Assembly: GCA_007858575.1 (NCBI GenBank)
Contig: CP042280.1
Location: forward strand, 28,593-92,592
Direction: 5' to 3'
DNA length: 64,000 nucleotides
Source of the DNA: Streptomyces sp. WAC08241
GTDB lineage: Bacteria > Actinomycetota > Actinomycetes > Streptomycetales > Streptomycetaceae
The number at the start of each line of letters is the position of its first letter. Position 1 is the stretch's first letter. A program made the translations under genes and the position numbers. Below, piece after piece: positions 54,637 through 64,000 of this stretch. The notes beneath the pieces were generated by a model that searched no databases, was not told where the DNA came from, and was given only the letters and a program-made list of their open reading frames with translations.

Positions 54637-54684
54637 CTGACCTGCTGGCACCCCTTATTTAATGTGCAGAAACTCCGGACATCG
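54637..54684 (-). repeat. Right copy of 48-base inverted repeat
   Basis: Reverse complement of 43220-43267 with two differences. It lies between the stop of thyX (five bases away) and the stop of the tail-fibre gene (twelve bases away). The two copies enclose 11.4 kb. Confidence 0.85.
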
Positions 54685-54695
54685 AGGGGTGCCTG

Positions 54696-56683
54696 TCAGG
54701 CAGGTTCGAAGATCAGCCAGGCCACGACTGACGTGTCGGACGAGCTCGAGCTGGTGATCGTGAATCCGGTGCCCGCGGTCCGCGCGGAGACGTAGAGGAA
54801 CCCCGGAGTGCCGCCCGGGGTCTGGCACGTGAGCAGGATCCGGCTGGTGGCGGTGACCGACGTGTTCGCAACGGTCACCGTGCCTGCGGCGAGGGTCGCC
54901 ACGCCCATCTTCGCGCCGGTGCCCTCCTTGATACGCAGACCCTTGCCCGCGAGGCCGATGATGACGTCGGAGTCGGGGGTCCCGATCTGGGCGACACCTC
55001 GCCGGCCCCATGTCGTGTCTCGTGCGGCGGTACCGATCCCGTATGTCTGGGTACCGTCGATGGCGCCACGCCACATGTCGAAGACCTGGCCGCCGACTCC
55101 GCTGCCGAACGCCGCGGTGGTTCCCGCGTTTCTGCGGTGCCGGCGTTGACAGTGATGCCGCCCGTGAGGGTGCCGCCGACCTTGTCCAGCTTGCCAGCGA
55201 CCGACCCCTCCAGCGTGGTGGCACGGCCCTCCAGACTCGTCGCCCGGCCCTCGACGGTGGTGGCTCGGCCTTCCAGGGTCGTCGCGCGGGTTTCCAGACT
55301 GGTGGCCCGGCCCTCCACGGCTGTAGCCCTGGATTCCAGACCGTAGGGAGTGCCGCCGACCCGGGTCTGCAGGTCAGTGACGTACGTGTTGAGGGTGTTG
55401 CCGTCGGTGGCCGGGTAGGCGCCGATCGCGGCAGGGGTGATCTGGTCGCTGCCGCCGGAGGCGTGGGTGGCGGCGTGCGCGGTAGGGGTTCTCGAGTTCG
55501 TGAGCCGGGCGTCGGTGGTGACGACGAGCTGGGCGGTGTCGGGAATGCCGTGCACGTCCGTCGTATCGGCGTTGTGTACCCCGACCTTAGCGGTCGCGTC
55601 GCTCGCGGCCGCGGCCTGAGCGGCGGCTGCGGATCCTGCCGGATCGGCTCCCACCGCAGACGCGTTAAGGACGACGGCGCCCTGCAGCCCGTTGACGGAG
55701 GTGACTAGGTTGGTGGCCGGGTCACCAGGATCGCCCTTGTCGCCTTTCTGCCCCTCGGGGCCTTCCGGGCCCGAGGGCCCGACCAGGAAGCCAGCCAGGC
55801 TGTCTCCGTCCCGACAAAGCCTTCGGCTACGGCCACTTCGTAGGCGGACTCGCCCGGAGCCCCTGGGGCGCCAGGCGATCCGGGAGTGCCCGGTGAGCCG
55901 GCAGGGCCAGCGTCGCCCGGTTCGCCCTGCGGCCCCTGAAGCGAGGCGAGCCACTGCTGCTCTGTGCCGGCGAACCCGTTACTGACGGCGGCCTGGTAGG
56001 CGGACTCTCCAGGCTCACCCTGGCTACCTGGTGCTCCAGGGATGCCCTGCTCGCCCTGAGGCCCGCGGAGGGAGACCAGCCATTGCGTCTCGGTACCGGC
56101 GAACCCATTGTCGACAGCGAGCTGGTAGGCGGACTCCCCTGGCGCTCCCGGTGCGCCGTCCTCTCCGGGTGCACCAGGCAGGCCGGGAGCGCCCGGTTCT
56201 CCTTGGTCTCCCTTCGCTCCAGGTTCTCCGGGCGCTCCGTCGAGACCGGGTAGACCTTGCACGCCGGAGGTCCCTGGTCGCCCTGTGGCCCGGGTACGGC
56301 CACGTAGTGGGCGCGGCTGGCGTCGGCCTGGTCGATCTCTGCGAGGTCGACTTCGTCTTGCTGGACCGACAGGCTCATGTAGAAGCTGCGAGGGGCGGCG
56401 CCCACGATGTTCGTGGTGACCAGCCATACCCAGTCGGTCGGGTTGGCGCCGGGGACGTCGCGCGGTAGAAGACGAACGCCGACGTTGCCCTCTGCGTCGA
56501 CGAGACGGCCTTCGCTGTCGAAGCGGTACGTGCCGGCGCCGGTGAATGCCACCCCGAACTCCGGCAGGTTGATGACCTGCGGGATCGGGGCGAACTGCAT
56601 CGTCCCGACCGCGGGGCCACCACCGGCGGGGCTGAGGCCCGGTAGTGCACGAGGACGGTCGGTACCCCGGTCGGGAACGGCAT
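54696..56683 (-). CDS. Collagen-like phage tail fibre
   Basis: A protein of about 660 residues, readable across slips near 56625, 56270, 55790 and 55130. The front (MPFPTGVPTVLVHYRA, PIPQVINLPEFGVAFTGAGT) would attach to the virion. Gly-X-Y repeats follow (GEPGAPGLPGAPGEDGAPGA), interrupted by three copies of a unit such as ESAYQLAVDNGFAGTETQWL. Further on a repeat coiled coil (ATAVEGRATSLETRATTLEG) leads to LTGGITVNAG and a beta-rich tip ending AWLIFEPA. Triple-helical and coiled-coil repeats give a trimeric fibre; the tip probably binds the host. Its 3' end is beside the inverted repeat. Confidence 0.8.
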
Positions 56684-56691
56684 GACGGTCT

Positions 56692-57028
56692 CCTCAGGGG
56701 TCTTGCGGGGTGGGGCGATGTCGGTGGGGCGCTGGGCGCGGATGACCTGGAGGGTGCGCTGGAGCATCAGGACGGCGATGGCGAGGACGATGACGGTGCG
56801 GGCCCCGCGAAGGATGACGGCGACGCAGCCGGTGGGCCACAGGGTGATCAGGATCGTGTACAGGCATAGGGCTCCGACCACCGCGGCGAAGCCCATGACG
56901 TTGCGGCCGATGTCGGAGCGCCACCAGGTGGCCCGCTGGTGGTAGACGAGGGCGAAGACGAGGCAGGAGAGGGCTGCGGCCCCGGATGCGATCATGTTGA
57001 TCCACTGGTCAATGGTCTGGTTGCGCAT
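56692..57028 (-). CDS. Membrane protein, holin-like
   Basis: Starts MRNQTIDQWINMIASGAAAL. Three hydrophobic segments are visible: SGAAALSCLVFALVYH, NVMGFAAVVGALCLYTILIT and ARTVIVLAIAVLMLQ. The end QRPTDIAPPRKTP runs into the tail-fibre start without a stop in this sequence; a lost base near 56695 would give TGA. It belongs to the lysis cluster upstream of the fibre. Multi-pass small proteins here act as holins or holin regulators. Confidence 0.6.
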
Positions 57029-57232
57029 GGGCACCCCTTCATAGATTTCCTTGATCCGTTCAGCGAAGTGGTTCTCTGCCCGCTCCCGTCGCAGGTCTGC
57101 GACGACGGCCTTGACCTCAGGGCGCCGCGCTTTAGCAGCGAGGTGGGCGCGCTCGGCTTGAGCGAGCGCGCCCGTGGCAGCGCGCATCCCGTCGGACGGC
57201 CGACCCCTACCGATCAGACGTCTCAACCACAT
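57024..57232 (-). CDS. Small basic helical protein of the lysis cluster
   Basis: The ATG at 57232 overlaps the previous gene's end. The product MWLRRLIGRGRPSDGMRAAT, then AQAERAHLAAKARRPEVKAV, VADLRRERAENHFAERIKEI is a charged helix. The stop is hidden by a slip near 57030. In actinophages such a small soluble gene often stands between two holin-like genes. Confidence 0.5.
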
Positions 57233-57505
57233 CCACACCACCCTCCACCTCCTTCGGCCTGGGGAGAGCGGAGAGGACGTGTCCGGCGACGCGTGAGAGC
57301 TCGAGGAGCTCGGTAACCTGGTCCCGCTCGGCCTGCCGGGCGGCCTCGCTCTGTCGTGGGCTGCCTGCCATTTGTCCCTCTCGTCTCTCATGTCCTGCAG
57401 CGTCGAGCGGGGCACGAGCCGGCCGGTGAGGACGAGCAGGACGACTAAAGCCAGGAGGCCGGATATGCCCAGGTCGGTCGGGGTCAGGCCGAAGAGATCG
57501 TTCAT
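57207..57505 (-). CDS. Small one-segment membrane protein of the lysis cluster
   Basis: Starts MNDLFGLTPTDLGISGLLAL with the membrane helix LGISGLLALVVLLVLTGRLV, then DMRDERDKWQAAHDRA. A slip near 57340 joins VTELLELSRVAGHVLSALPR and the end VEGGVDVVETSDR. A single amino-terminal helix plus a cytoplasmic coiled coil is a common actinophage lysis-cluster plan. Confidence 0.6.
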
Positions 57506-57540
57506 GACGGCTCCACCCCGGAGTTCGGATCAGGCAAGGG

Positions 57541-57910
57541 TCAGACGTTGCTCTGCGCGCGGACCGGGATGGGCTCCGGGGGACAGGGGCGGTGACCTGG
57601 GTGCGGTCCCACATGGCGACGACGATGGTCACGAGCGCCATGGCGGCGACCTGCTTCTCGGCGGACCAGCCCAGGCCGTAGCCGAGGGAGAGAGCGAGGC
57701 CGGACTGGGCGAGGCCGATCAGTGCGGCGCCGAGACCGTCGTGGACGATGACGGCGATGAGGATGCCCATCGCGGCGGCGGCGACCGCGTTGACGTTGGC
57801 CTGGACCTCGGCGGAGGCGTCCCAGCCGAAGGCGACGGCGAGCTTGACGATGATCGCGACCAGGGCCAGCCAGGCAGCAGGCTCGCGGCCGAAGATCAGG
57901 GGGTCTTCAT
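57541..57910 (-). CDS. Holin-like membrane protein
   Basis: Starts MKTPLIFGREPAAWLALVAI, with membrane segments AAWLALVAIIVKLAVAFGW, AMGILIAVIVHDGLGAALIG and KQVAAMALVTIVVAMWD. A slip near 57585 restores the end EPIPVRAQSNV. Three segments and the position beside the amidase suggest the holin that releases or triggers the lysin. Confidence 0.65.
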
Positions 57911-58110
57911 GTGAGGTCCTCTCGGGAGGGTGAAGCCTTGTGGTGGTGAGGGGCGACGCAGCCGCTGATGAGGCCGCCGAACGCGACGGCGGCCGCCATG
58001 AGGGCGGCGATGCCGAGTGCGAGCAGGAGGCTGCCGGTCAGGATGATGACGAGGAGCCCGATGGCGAGGCCGCAGGTGATGCTGGAGCGAAGGATTCGGG
58101 GCACGTCCAT
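57907..58110 (-). CDS. Small two-segment membrane protein
   Basis: A 67-residue intact frame with hydrophobic GLAIGLLVIILTGSLLLALG and IAALMAAAVAFGGLISG, and a histidine/arginine end HHHKASPSREDLT that overlaps the next start. It sits between lysin and holin genes. Confidence 0.55.
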   Translation of the reverse strand: MDVPRILRSSITCGLAIGLLVIILTGSLLLALGIAALMAAAVAFGGLISGCVAPHHHKASPSREDLT

Positions 58111-58122
58111 GGCGGGCTCCTG

Positions 58123-59693
58123 CTAGAGCTGCTTGGGGACGCGGAGCTTGTCCCAGGACGTCTTGCCGGGGATGCCGTTGGCGTCGTTGCCGGTGTAGCC
58201 GAGCTTCCGCTGCCAACGCTTGTAGGACTCCCGGTCGGCATTGGTCCAGTGCTCGCCGGGGCCCTTGGCGTAGGCGGAGCAGCCGAGGGCGACGAGGCGG
58301 CGGCCCATGGCGGTGATGATCGGGGAGCGGCGACCGGGGCTGAAGAACGCGGCGCCGGGGTACGGCTCGTAGGCGGCTGTGGGTGCTGTGGTGGTCTTGC
58401 TGGGGAGGGGTGCCGAGGAGCCTGGTCAGGCTGGTCTCGCCCGGTACGCCGTCGGCCGCGTCACCGGTGTAGCCGAGGGACCGCTGGAAGGTCTGGTAGT
58501 TGCGGGTATCGGCGTCGGACCAGGTCGGGCCGGGGCCGGACTGGTAGTAGGTGCCGAAACCCTTAGACACCAGGGCCTGACCGACCTTGGTGACGTGGTC
58601 GCCGACGGCGCCGTAGCCATAGGTCAGGCCATTGATGGTGACCTGATAGCGGGCCGGGGTGCTGCTGGTGGGCGGCTGGGTGGGGTGCTGCCGCCTCCGG
58701 TGGACTGCCCGCCGGGCACGATCGTGATGTCGATGGCACCCGGATCCCAATGATCGTTTCCGGGAACCTGGCAGTGGCCGTAGTGGCCACCCTCGTTCTG
58801 CCAGACGTTGCGATCGCGCGCGGTGTACGAGGAAGCCGTGGCGACGGGCTTGCCGGCGGGCCAGTCGTCGGGGACGCCGTGGGCACGGCCGACGGCGATG
58901 AGCTTGCGGAAGTTCGGCTTGTCCACCGGGTCGAAGCCGTTCGTCCACGGGGAGGCGGCGCGGGCGAGGACCTCGACCTGGATGTTGACCTTGCCCTCGC
59001 GGTTGGTGCGGCGCGAGCCGTCGTTGCGGAGGGCACGGCCGGACTGGGTCAGGGGCCCGAACTGTCCGATCAGGTCGGAGACCGGATCGTAGATGACCTG
59101 CGGCTCGGCCGCGACCCTCATCAGGTAGGCGGCGACCGAGTAGAAGTAGCTTGAACCGGCCGGGGACTCGGTGGTGTGCCAGGTGAAGCGGGGCGGGTTG
59201 CCGGGGTGTCCATGGCGCCGCCGATGACCTGGTCGCCGAAGCGGACCACGCCGTCGATGTACGCCGGACCGTCAGAGGAGGAGGCGGCGAAGGCGACGAG
59301 AGTCGTGGCGACGTTCTTCGCGGCCTTCTTCTGCGCTGCGGTCTTGCGTACCGGGAGCGCTGTCCCAGGTGCTGTCTCACCGACCGAGGCCATGGTGCCC
59401 GTGGCCAGGACTCCGCCGGTCGCGGGCCCGTCTTTCGGCGCCAGGTCGGGGGTGCGGGCGGTGAAGTCGGGGGCGTCGGTGGGGACGTAGACGTCGAGAT
59501 CACCGTCGTCACGCAGCACCATGAACGCGCCGGGCTGACGCGGGTGGTCCTTGACCCAGCGTTCGGTGGTCTCGAGCTCGGCGATGGCCCGGACTTCGTC
59601 GACGTGGGCCTGGTCGACGGTGCCGAGGTAGGTGGTGGAGACCGTGTGGGTGTCGCGGTCGAGGTGGTCGACTGCGACGTGGAAGTCAGTCAT
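58123..59693 (-). CDS. Endolysin: N-acetylmuramoyl-L-alanine amidase with two peptidoglycan-binding repeats
   Basis: About 523 residues with slips near 59200, 58680 and 58390. An amino part (MTDFHVAVDHLDRDTHTVST, then a lysine/alanine linker) precedes the PGRP-type amidase: RFTWHTTESP..., VPDDWPAGKPVATASSYTAR, NEGGHYGHCQVPGNDHWDPG, whose histidines bind zinc and cut stem peptides from glycan. Two related wall-binding repeats follow (WSDADTRNYQTFQRSLGYTG; WTNADRESYKRWQRKLGYTG), each ending GxPGxTSxxxL. The amino part has no known lysin role and may be a tail-derived domain. Next to holin genes it lyses the host. Confidence 0.8.
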
Positions 59694-59841
59694 GGAGGGC
59701 GCTCCTGTTCCCCATGCCGGTGGTGTGGTCGGCGCGCACCTGCGTGGTGCGGTCCCTCGGGGAGTGGAGCTGAGGGCGGAGGGTCGCCCTGGTGTCCAGC
59801 GTAGAGGCCGAACGGTCGTTTGATCCCCTGCTCGGGTGGGG

Positions 59842-61323
59842 CTAGAGGAAGCGGGCGGATGGGTAGTCGGTGGCGGCGCCGATGTCCTCGACTTCCACCC
59901 AGGCGGGGTTGTTGGCGTTGGCGATGACCTGCACGTTTCCGGTGCCGGAGGCCCGCAGGACTGAGCCGATGAGGATTGAGGAGATGTTCGATGCGGTGCT
60001 GTTGGTGATGATCTGAGTCATGTCCATCAGAACCTGCTGGTTGGCGATGGGGATCTGGTGGGCGTTGATGGAGTCGACGAGGGAGATCCCGCTGCCTCCG
60101 ATCGCGCTGCGCCACACGCGGCAGCGGACGATGTCGTTGGCGACGGAGGAGAGCAGCAGGCCGTGGTAGGAGATGCGGTAGGCGCGTCCTGCTGCGAAGG
60201 TGATGGTCGGGGTAGTGATGGCGGCGATCTCTGTGGTGGTCGTGGTGGCGGTGTTGGCTTGGATCGCGTTGAAAGCCACACGGCCACGGCCCTGGGAGAC
60301 CGTGTTGATCGCGAAGCCGGGCGCGAACAGTTGGAGTTCTCCGGTCAGGGCGATGGTCATGTCTTCGCTGCTGATCTCTAGGTCTTGGGAGAAGTCGGGT
60401 GACGAGGAGCCGAGGCGTATGTACGGGGCGTTGTAGCCGGGGGTGAAACCGCCGCGGATCTCTGTGGTGACGTGGTTTTCCCGAAAGGCCAGGTGCCGGC
60501 GCCGATGTTGATGCTGGCAGGGATGACGGTTACACCGGGGATGGTGACTGATAGCTGGAGTTGTGCGGCGGAGAGCTGGGATGTGGTGGCGTATCCGCCG
60601 GGGGAGCTGCAGCGTAGGAGGTGAAGCCGTTGGTGGGAGCGACCGAGAAGACAACGTTCCCGTCGGTGTCGTATCCAGTGATGATGCCGGTTGCGCCGTC
60701 AATGACGATGCGTTGCCCGCTGGCAGCAGTACGCAGGGTGGAGCCGGTGATGACCCGTCCGTCGATGGCGTCGGCAGCGAGTTTGCTGCCGGTGATGATG
60801 CCGTCGGCGACGTCGTCGGCGACGATCGGCGCGGGCGCGATCAGGCTGCTCTGCGCGGAGGGGCGGAGGCGGTGCCGGAGGTGGTGCGGGTGACGAGCCG
60901 TACGTACAGCGGTGTGGTGGTGGGGATGGGCACGATCGCGCCTTGAGGGGTTTCGACGGTACCGACGAGGGTGGCCGCGCTGGGCGTGAACCCGGAGGAG
61001 GTGGAGGCGTGGACTTCGACGCGGGCGAAGTCCAGAGGGACAACACTGCTGCCGGTGAGCTGCCCGTCCCATTCGGCTGCGATGCCTCCGACGATGGACG
61101 CGGTGAGCGGTGCGCTGGGCGCGGGCGGGACGGGGCCGTTGACGACGTTGACGGCGGTGGTGCCGTCGCCCTGCTGGCCGACGAGCGCCCGCAGGGACCC
61201 GGTGTCGTCGCGGACTTCGACGGCCGTGCCGTCGATGGCGGCGGAGCCGAGGCGGGATGCGCGTTCGACGGCGGAGATCCGGGTCTCCAGGCGGGTGATG
61301 CGGGTGCCGAGGTCGGCGGTCAT
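59842..61323 (-). CDS. Minor tail protein with FN3-like domain
   Basis: The ATG at 61323 starts MTADLGTRITRLETRISAVE, a coiled coil. Next come VPPAPSAPLTASIVGGIAAE with a fibronectin-III-like fold (VHASTSSGFTPSAATLVGTV), then GIITGSKLAADAIDGRVITG, typical of phage baseplate/fibre proteins, and a beta-rich back FTPGYNAPYIRLGSSSPDFS, QVLMDMTQIITNSTASNISS. Slips near 60870, 60600 and 60480. It probably belongs to the tail tip. Confidence 0.7.
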
Positions 61324-62414
61324 GCAGTTCCTCCGTACTGGTAGGTGTCGGCTGGTGCGAGTTGGACGGTGGCTTGGGGGCCGCCGGGGGCGTCGGGGCG
61401 GATGGACCAGCCGGTGATGCGGCACCAGCCGGTGTAGGTGGTCCAGGCGTTGTAGATGCGGGTGTAGATGTCGTCGCCGACCTGCCAGGACCCGAGGGGC
61501 GCGGCAGGGTGGTCGCGGACGATGACCTCGGCGACGGTCCCGATCCGTTGCCGGCGGGTGCGTTCGCGGGCGGCACGGGCGGCGAGGACGTCGTTGGCTT
61601 TGACGTCGGGCAGGTCCAGGACGTGTTCCATGCGGAGCCGGCCGTCGCGGACCGCGGAGGTCTGACGGCGCTTGGCGGAGCCGTCGCCCTGACCGGAGGC
61701 GATGACGACCTGGGCGTAGTCGTCACCGGACATGACGATCGTGGGGTTCTCGAGGACGTTGACGCCGGAGGCGAAGCTGATGTCGGTACGGCGGGCTCCG
61801 AGTCGTGGCCAGCCGATCCGGATCCGTTTCACGACAGCGGTACGTGCCGCATTCCATTCGGTGGTGCAGGTGTAGTCGGGGTGGCGTCGCCGTCGGCGAG
61901 TTGGTCGAACCGCTCGCCCAGGTTCGGGGTCTCCCAGGCACTGAAGCGGTAGGTGTCGGCGGGGCTGCCGATGGTGGAGCCGGAGGTGGTGGTGTCGACG
62001 ATGACGCCGAGGTCACCGTCGGCGATGGACTGGGCGTAGGCCCAGATGTCGCGCATGACCTTGGTGCGGTCGGCGTAGCTGTAGGGCCGCGGCCGTTGAG
62101 CTCTCCGTGGAGGTCGTGGCGCTTGTGGAGGTAGGACGACCAGGAAGCGGCTTCGATCTGGAGGACGTTGCCTTGGGGGCGGGCGTCCCAGATGAGGCCT
62201 CCCAGGTGATCTGGCCGGCTTCCTCGACGTACAGGCAGGTGGTGCCTGGGTCGACGAGGCGGAGGGACTGGGAGGCCAGCTTCGGGGTGAGGGTACCGGT
62301 GAGGGATCCGGGCCCGTTGAGCTCGGGTCCGTACTCCAGGTCCTGCAGAGGGAGGGTGTGGGTGAGCCACTCCCCGGTCAGGACGTGCTGGGTGAGGACA
62401 CGGCGGTCGCTCAC
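61320..62414 (-). CDS. Minor tail protein (tail tip/baseplate)
   Basis: The GTG at 62414 starts VSDRRVLTQHVLTGEWLTHT, then PLQDLEYGPELNGPGSLTGT, a pattern common at the front of siphophage tip proteins. Slips near 62200, 62085 and 61880 join GGLIWDARPQGNVLQIEAAS, KVMRDIWAYAQSIADGDLGV and VKRIRIGWPRLGARRTDISF. It ends ADTYQYGGTA. Starts and stops overlap those of adjacent tail genes. Confidence 0.65.
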
Positions 62415-63340
62415 CGGGGGCCTCTTCGAAGGTCACGTCGGCGATGAGGGTGGAGCCGGTGTCGACGAGCATCGTCGCGGCGTTACCGACGAAGCACCGG
62501 CCGCGGGCGCGCAGGAGCTGGGTGGTGCCGCGGTAGGCGGAGGGATGGTGAGGGTGTCGCCCATCAGGTGGGCGTAGCGGCGGCCGGAGGTCTGGCTGTC
62601 GTCGACGGAGACGGCCTGGATGGCGAGGGAGGCGCCGAAGGTGGCGGAGATGTCTCCGTAGACGGCTCCGCTCGACAGGCGCAGACCGCCGATATCGAAG
62701 CGGATCTTGGCAACGGAGGCCCAGGAGGGATGGGGATGTTCCAGCCGGCGGCGGTCGTGAAGTAGGAGTAGGTGCCTGAGGTGCCGCTGATGGCGGTGGA
62801 GGGGGACGCCGGGACTGGGTCCATAGGTGCGTTCGCGGCGAGGGTTCGCGACCTTCCGGACGTCCTTGATCATGGCGTCGGTGATGGTCGCGGTGGAGGC
62901 CGGGATGTCGATGCGTGCCAGAGGGATGCCGGTGCGACCGTCGGGGATCGCCGTCGCGCTCGAGGAGACGTTGGAGATGACCTGGAAGTAGGCGATCGGG
63001 TCGACGGCGGGATTGCGGGTTCCCTCGTACTGGGGGTCCTCGATGCGGAGGATGACCATGTCGGAGCGAGGGCTGCCAGCAGTGGGAGCGATGGTGACTG
63101 TGGCTGATCCGACATTGCAGGCCGAGTAGGAGCCCTGAAAGGGTTCGCGCGGCCACGAACGATGCCGGAGCCGTCGGAGATCTGGACGCTGCCGCCGGGT
63201 GTGGAGAGTTGCGTGACCTTGAGGTCGTCGCCTTGTGTGATGCCTTCGGATCCGAGGGATAGGTCGCGGACCAGCATTCGGAACACTTCGGCAGGATGTG
63301 TGGCTCCGTTGACGAGGATCGGCGCCGGGTAAAGGGTCAT
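62411..63340 (-). CDS. Phage tail protein
   Basis: Starts MTLYPAPILVNGATHPAEVF and RMLVRDLSLGSEGITQGDDL, then after slips near 63140, 62850, 62730 and 62545 reads DMVILRIEDPQYEGTRNPAV, FDIGGLRLSSGAVYGDISAT and ARGRCFVGNAATMLVDTGST. The first part matches siphophage tail proteins that carry a conserved AxxxRMLxRDLxxGxEGI front. Structural, in the tail-tip complex. Confidence 0.65.
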
Positions 63341-64000
63341 GGCTTGCGTCTCCTCAGAGGGCGGTGTAGGCGTCGCGCCAGGTCAGGCGCATGCGGGCGG
63401 TGTTGGTGTTGTCGAATGCGGTCCAGCGCATCTCGGAGGTGCCGGGCGGCAGGGAGAACAGGTCGATGCGGGAGGCCGGGGCCAGCAGGGTGAGGGCGTT
63501 GCCGCCGTTCTCGCGGGTGATGGTGCGGTAGCCGGGCCGGGTGTCGATCTCGATCCACTGGCCTACGGTGAGGGTGAGGGCGGGAAGGCGAGGGTGCGGC
63601 CGGTGGGGACGTGGGTAATGGTGACCTGCGCGCACGGGCCGGTGATGCGGATGATCGGCCAGGTGTCGGCCGTGCCCGTGTTGGTGACCCAGCCGGGCCG
63701 GTTGGCGGCGACGGTGCCGTCCTGGACGTAGATCGGGGCGACGACGGGTGCGGCGAAGCCTCCGCCGGTGAGCCAGCCGAGGGGATCTCGACGGTCGATT
63801 CGGTGTCGGCGTACCAGAGCGGGTCGGTGGCCAGGAACTCGATGTCGAGAGGGATGAACCCGAAGATGGACTTCTCGACGTTGGCGTCGAGGCGGCGCAG
63901 GCGGCCGTTGAGGCGCTTGATGGGCGTCCGGGCCATGCGATCCGCAGGGCCTGGGTTGCGCCGGAGGTTAGGCGGACGGTGGAGGTGGAGGAGGTTCAGG
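63337..64000 (-). CDS. Distal tail-type protein (partial, leaves right edge)
   Basis: The frame, after a slip near 63925, appears to come in from beyond 64000 (VRLTSGATQALRIAWPG) and continues IKRLNGRLRRLDANVEKSIF, then IPLDIEFLATDPLWYADTES, typical of Dit-like carboxy domains. A slip near 63785 leads to VVAPIYVQDGTVAANRPGWV and the beta-rich end WTAFDNTNTARMRLTWRDAY. Dit proteins join tail tube and tip. An ATG at 63936 exists but is probably internal. Confidence 0.65.
   Translation of the reverse strand, partial: LNLLHLHRPPNLRRNPGPADRMARTPIKRLNGRLRRLDANVEKSIFGFIPLDIEFLATDPLWYADTESTVEIPSAGSPAEASPHPSSPRSTSRTAPSPPTGPAGSPTRARPTPGRSSASPARARRSPLPTSPPAAPSPSRPHPHRRPVDRDRHPARLPHHHPRERRQRPHPAGPGLPHRPVLPAARHLRDALDRIRQHQHRPHAPDLARRLHRPLRRRKP

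Noticed and set aside
43220..54684. The inverted repeats as telomeres or terminal repeats of a linear genome
   Set aside because: They are internal, only 48 bases long, lack the nested palindromes of Streptomyces telomeres, and genes continue on both outer sides.
1..64000. CRISPR arrays, rRNA genes and insertion sequences
   Set aside because: I saw no regularly spaced repeats with unique spacers, no rRNA-like sequence and no transposase; the only repeats are the short ones listed.

Overview
The window is very GC-rich DNA with AGGAGG-type ribosome sites, many GTG starts, WhiB-family regulators, an FtsK/TraB-type septal DNA translocase and a ThyX thymidylate synthase. Together these point to Streptomyces or a close relative. 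It carries both plasmid modules (iterons, initiator-like winged-helix proteins, a DciA-like helicase loader, ParA/ParB with candidate parS sites, a TraB transfer ATPase) and phage modules (small and large terminase, RusA resolvase, SSB, Rad52-like annealing protein, amidase endolysin, holin-like membrane proteins, collagen-like tail fibre, distal tail proteins). The best single description is a Streptomyces phage-plasmid, or an element assembled from one, that may also be able to conjugate.

Layout. 1-3.6 kb: a replication-type gene with palindromic iterons, a TPR/XRE regulator and an AlpA-like HTH gene, all leftward. 3.8-13.4 kb: a rightward operon of small genes, a DUF2637 membrane protein and TraB, followed by an array of TGCTCG repeats that could be its transfer site. 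13.6-16.6 kb: a lipoprotein, then both terminase subunits. 16.8-35.7 kb: two long leftward early operons made mostly of small, often cysteine-rich proteins, plus SSB, WhiB, RusA, a Gp37/Gp68-like protein and an HNH nuclease. 35.8-42.8 kb: the partition locus, a DciA-like gene and a winged-helix initiator-like gene. 43.2-54.7 kb: a segment bounded by 48-bp inverted repeats, holding a WhiB-HTH fusion, a Rad52-like protein, two tyrosine-recombinase-like genes, a Phd-like antitoxin and thyX. 54.7-64 kb: leftward late genes for tail fibre, holins, endolysin and minor tail proteins, continuing off the right edge.

Regulation. Three copies of one long palindrome (29.54, 35.35 and 47.0 kb) each embed a -35 box, with a -10 box 17 bases away, in front of the three main early transcription units. 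This suggests one immunity-type repressor controlling the lytic programme. No DNA polymerase, primase or replicative helicase is present, so replication would recruit host enzymes through the initiator and the DciA-like loader.

Quality warning. Most genes are split by frame slips that fit single-base losses in G/C runs. Gene after gene reads through when one base is restored, and total lengths modulo 3 agree. I treat these as sequence errors rather than pseudogenes, give the full inferred extent of each gene and note where the frame slips. The key genes thyX, ssb and the tyrosine recombinase are intact.
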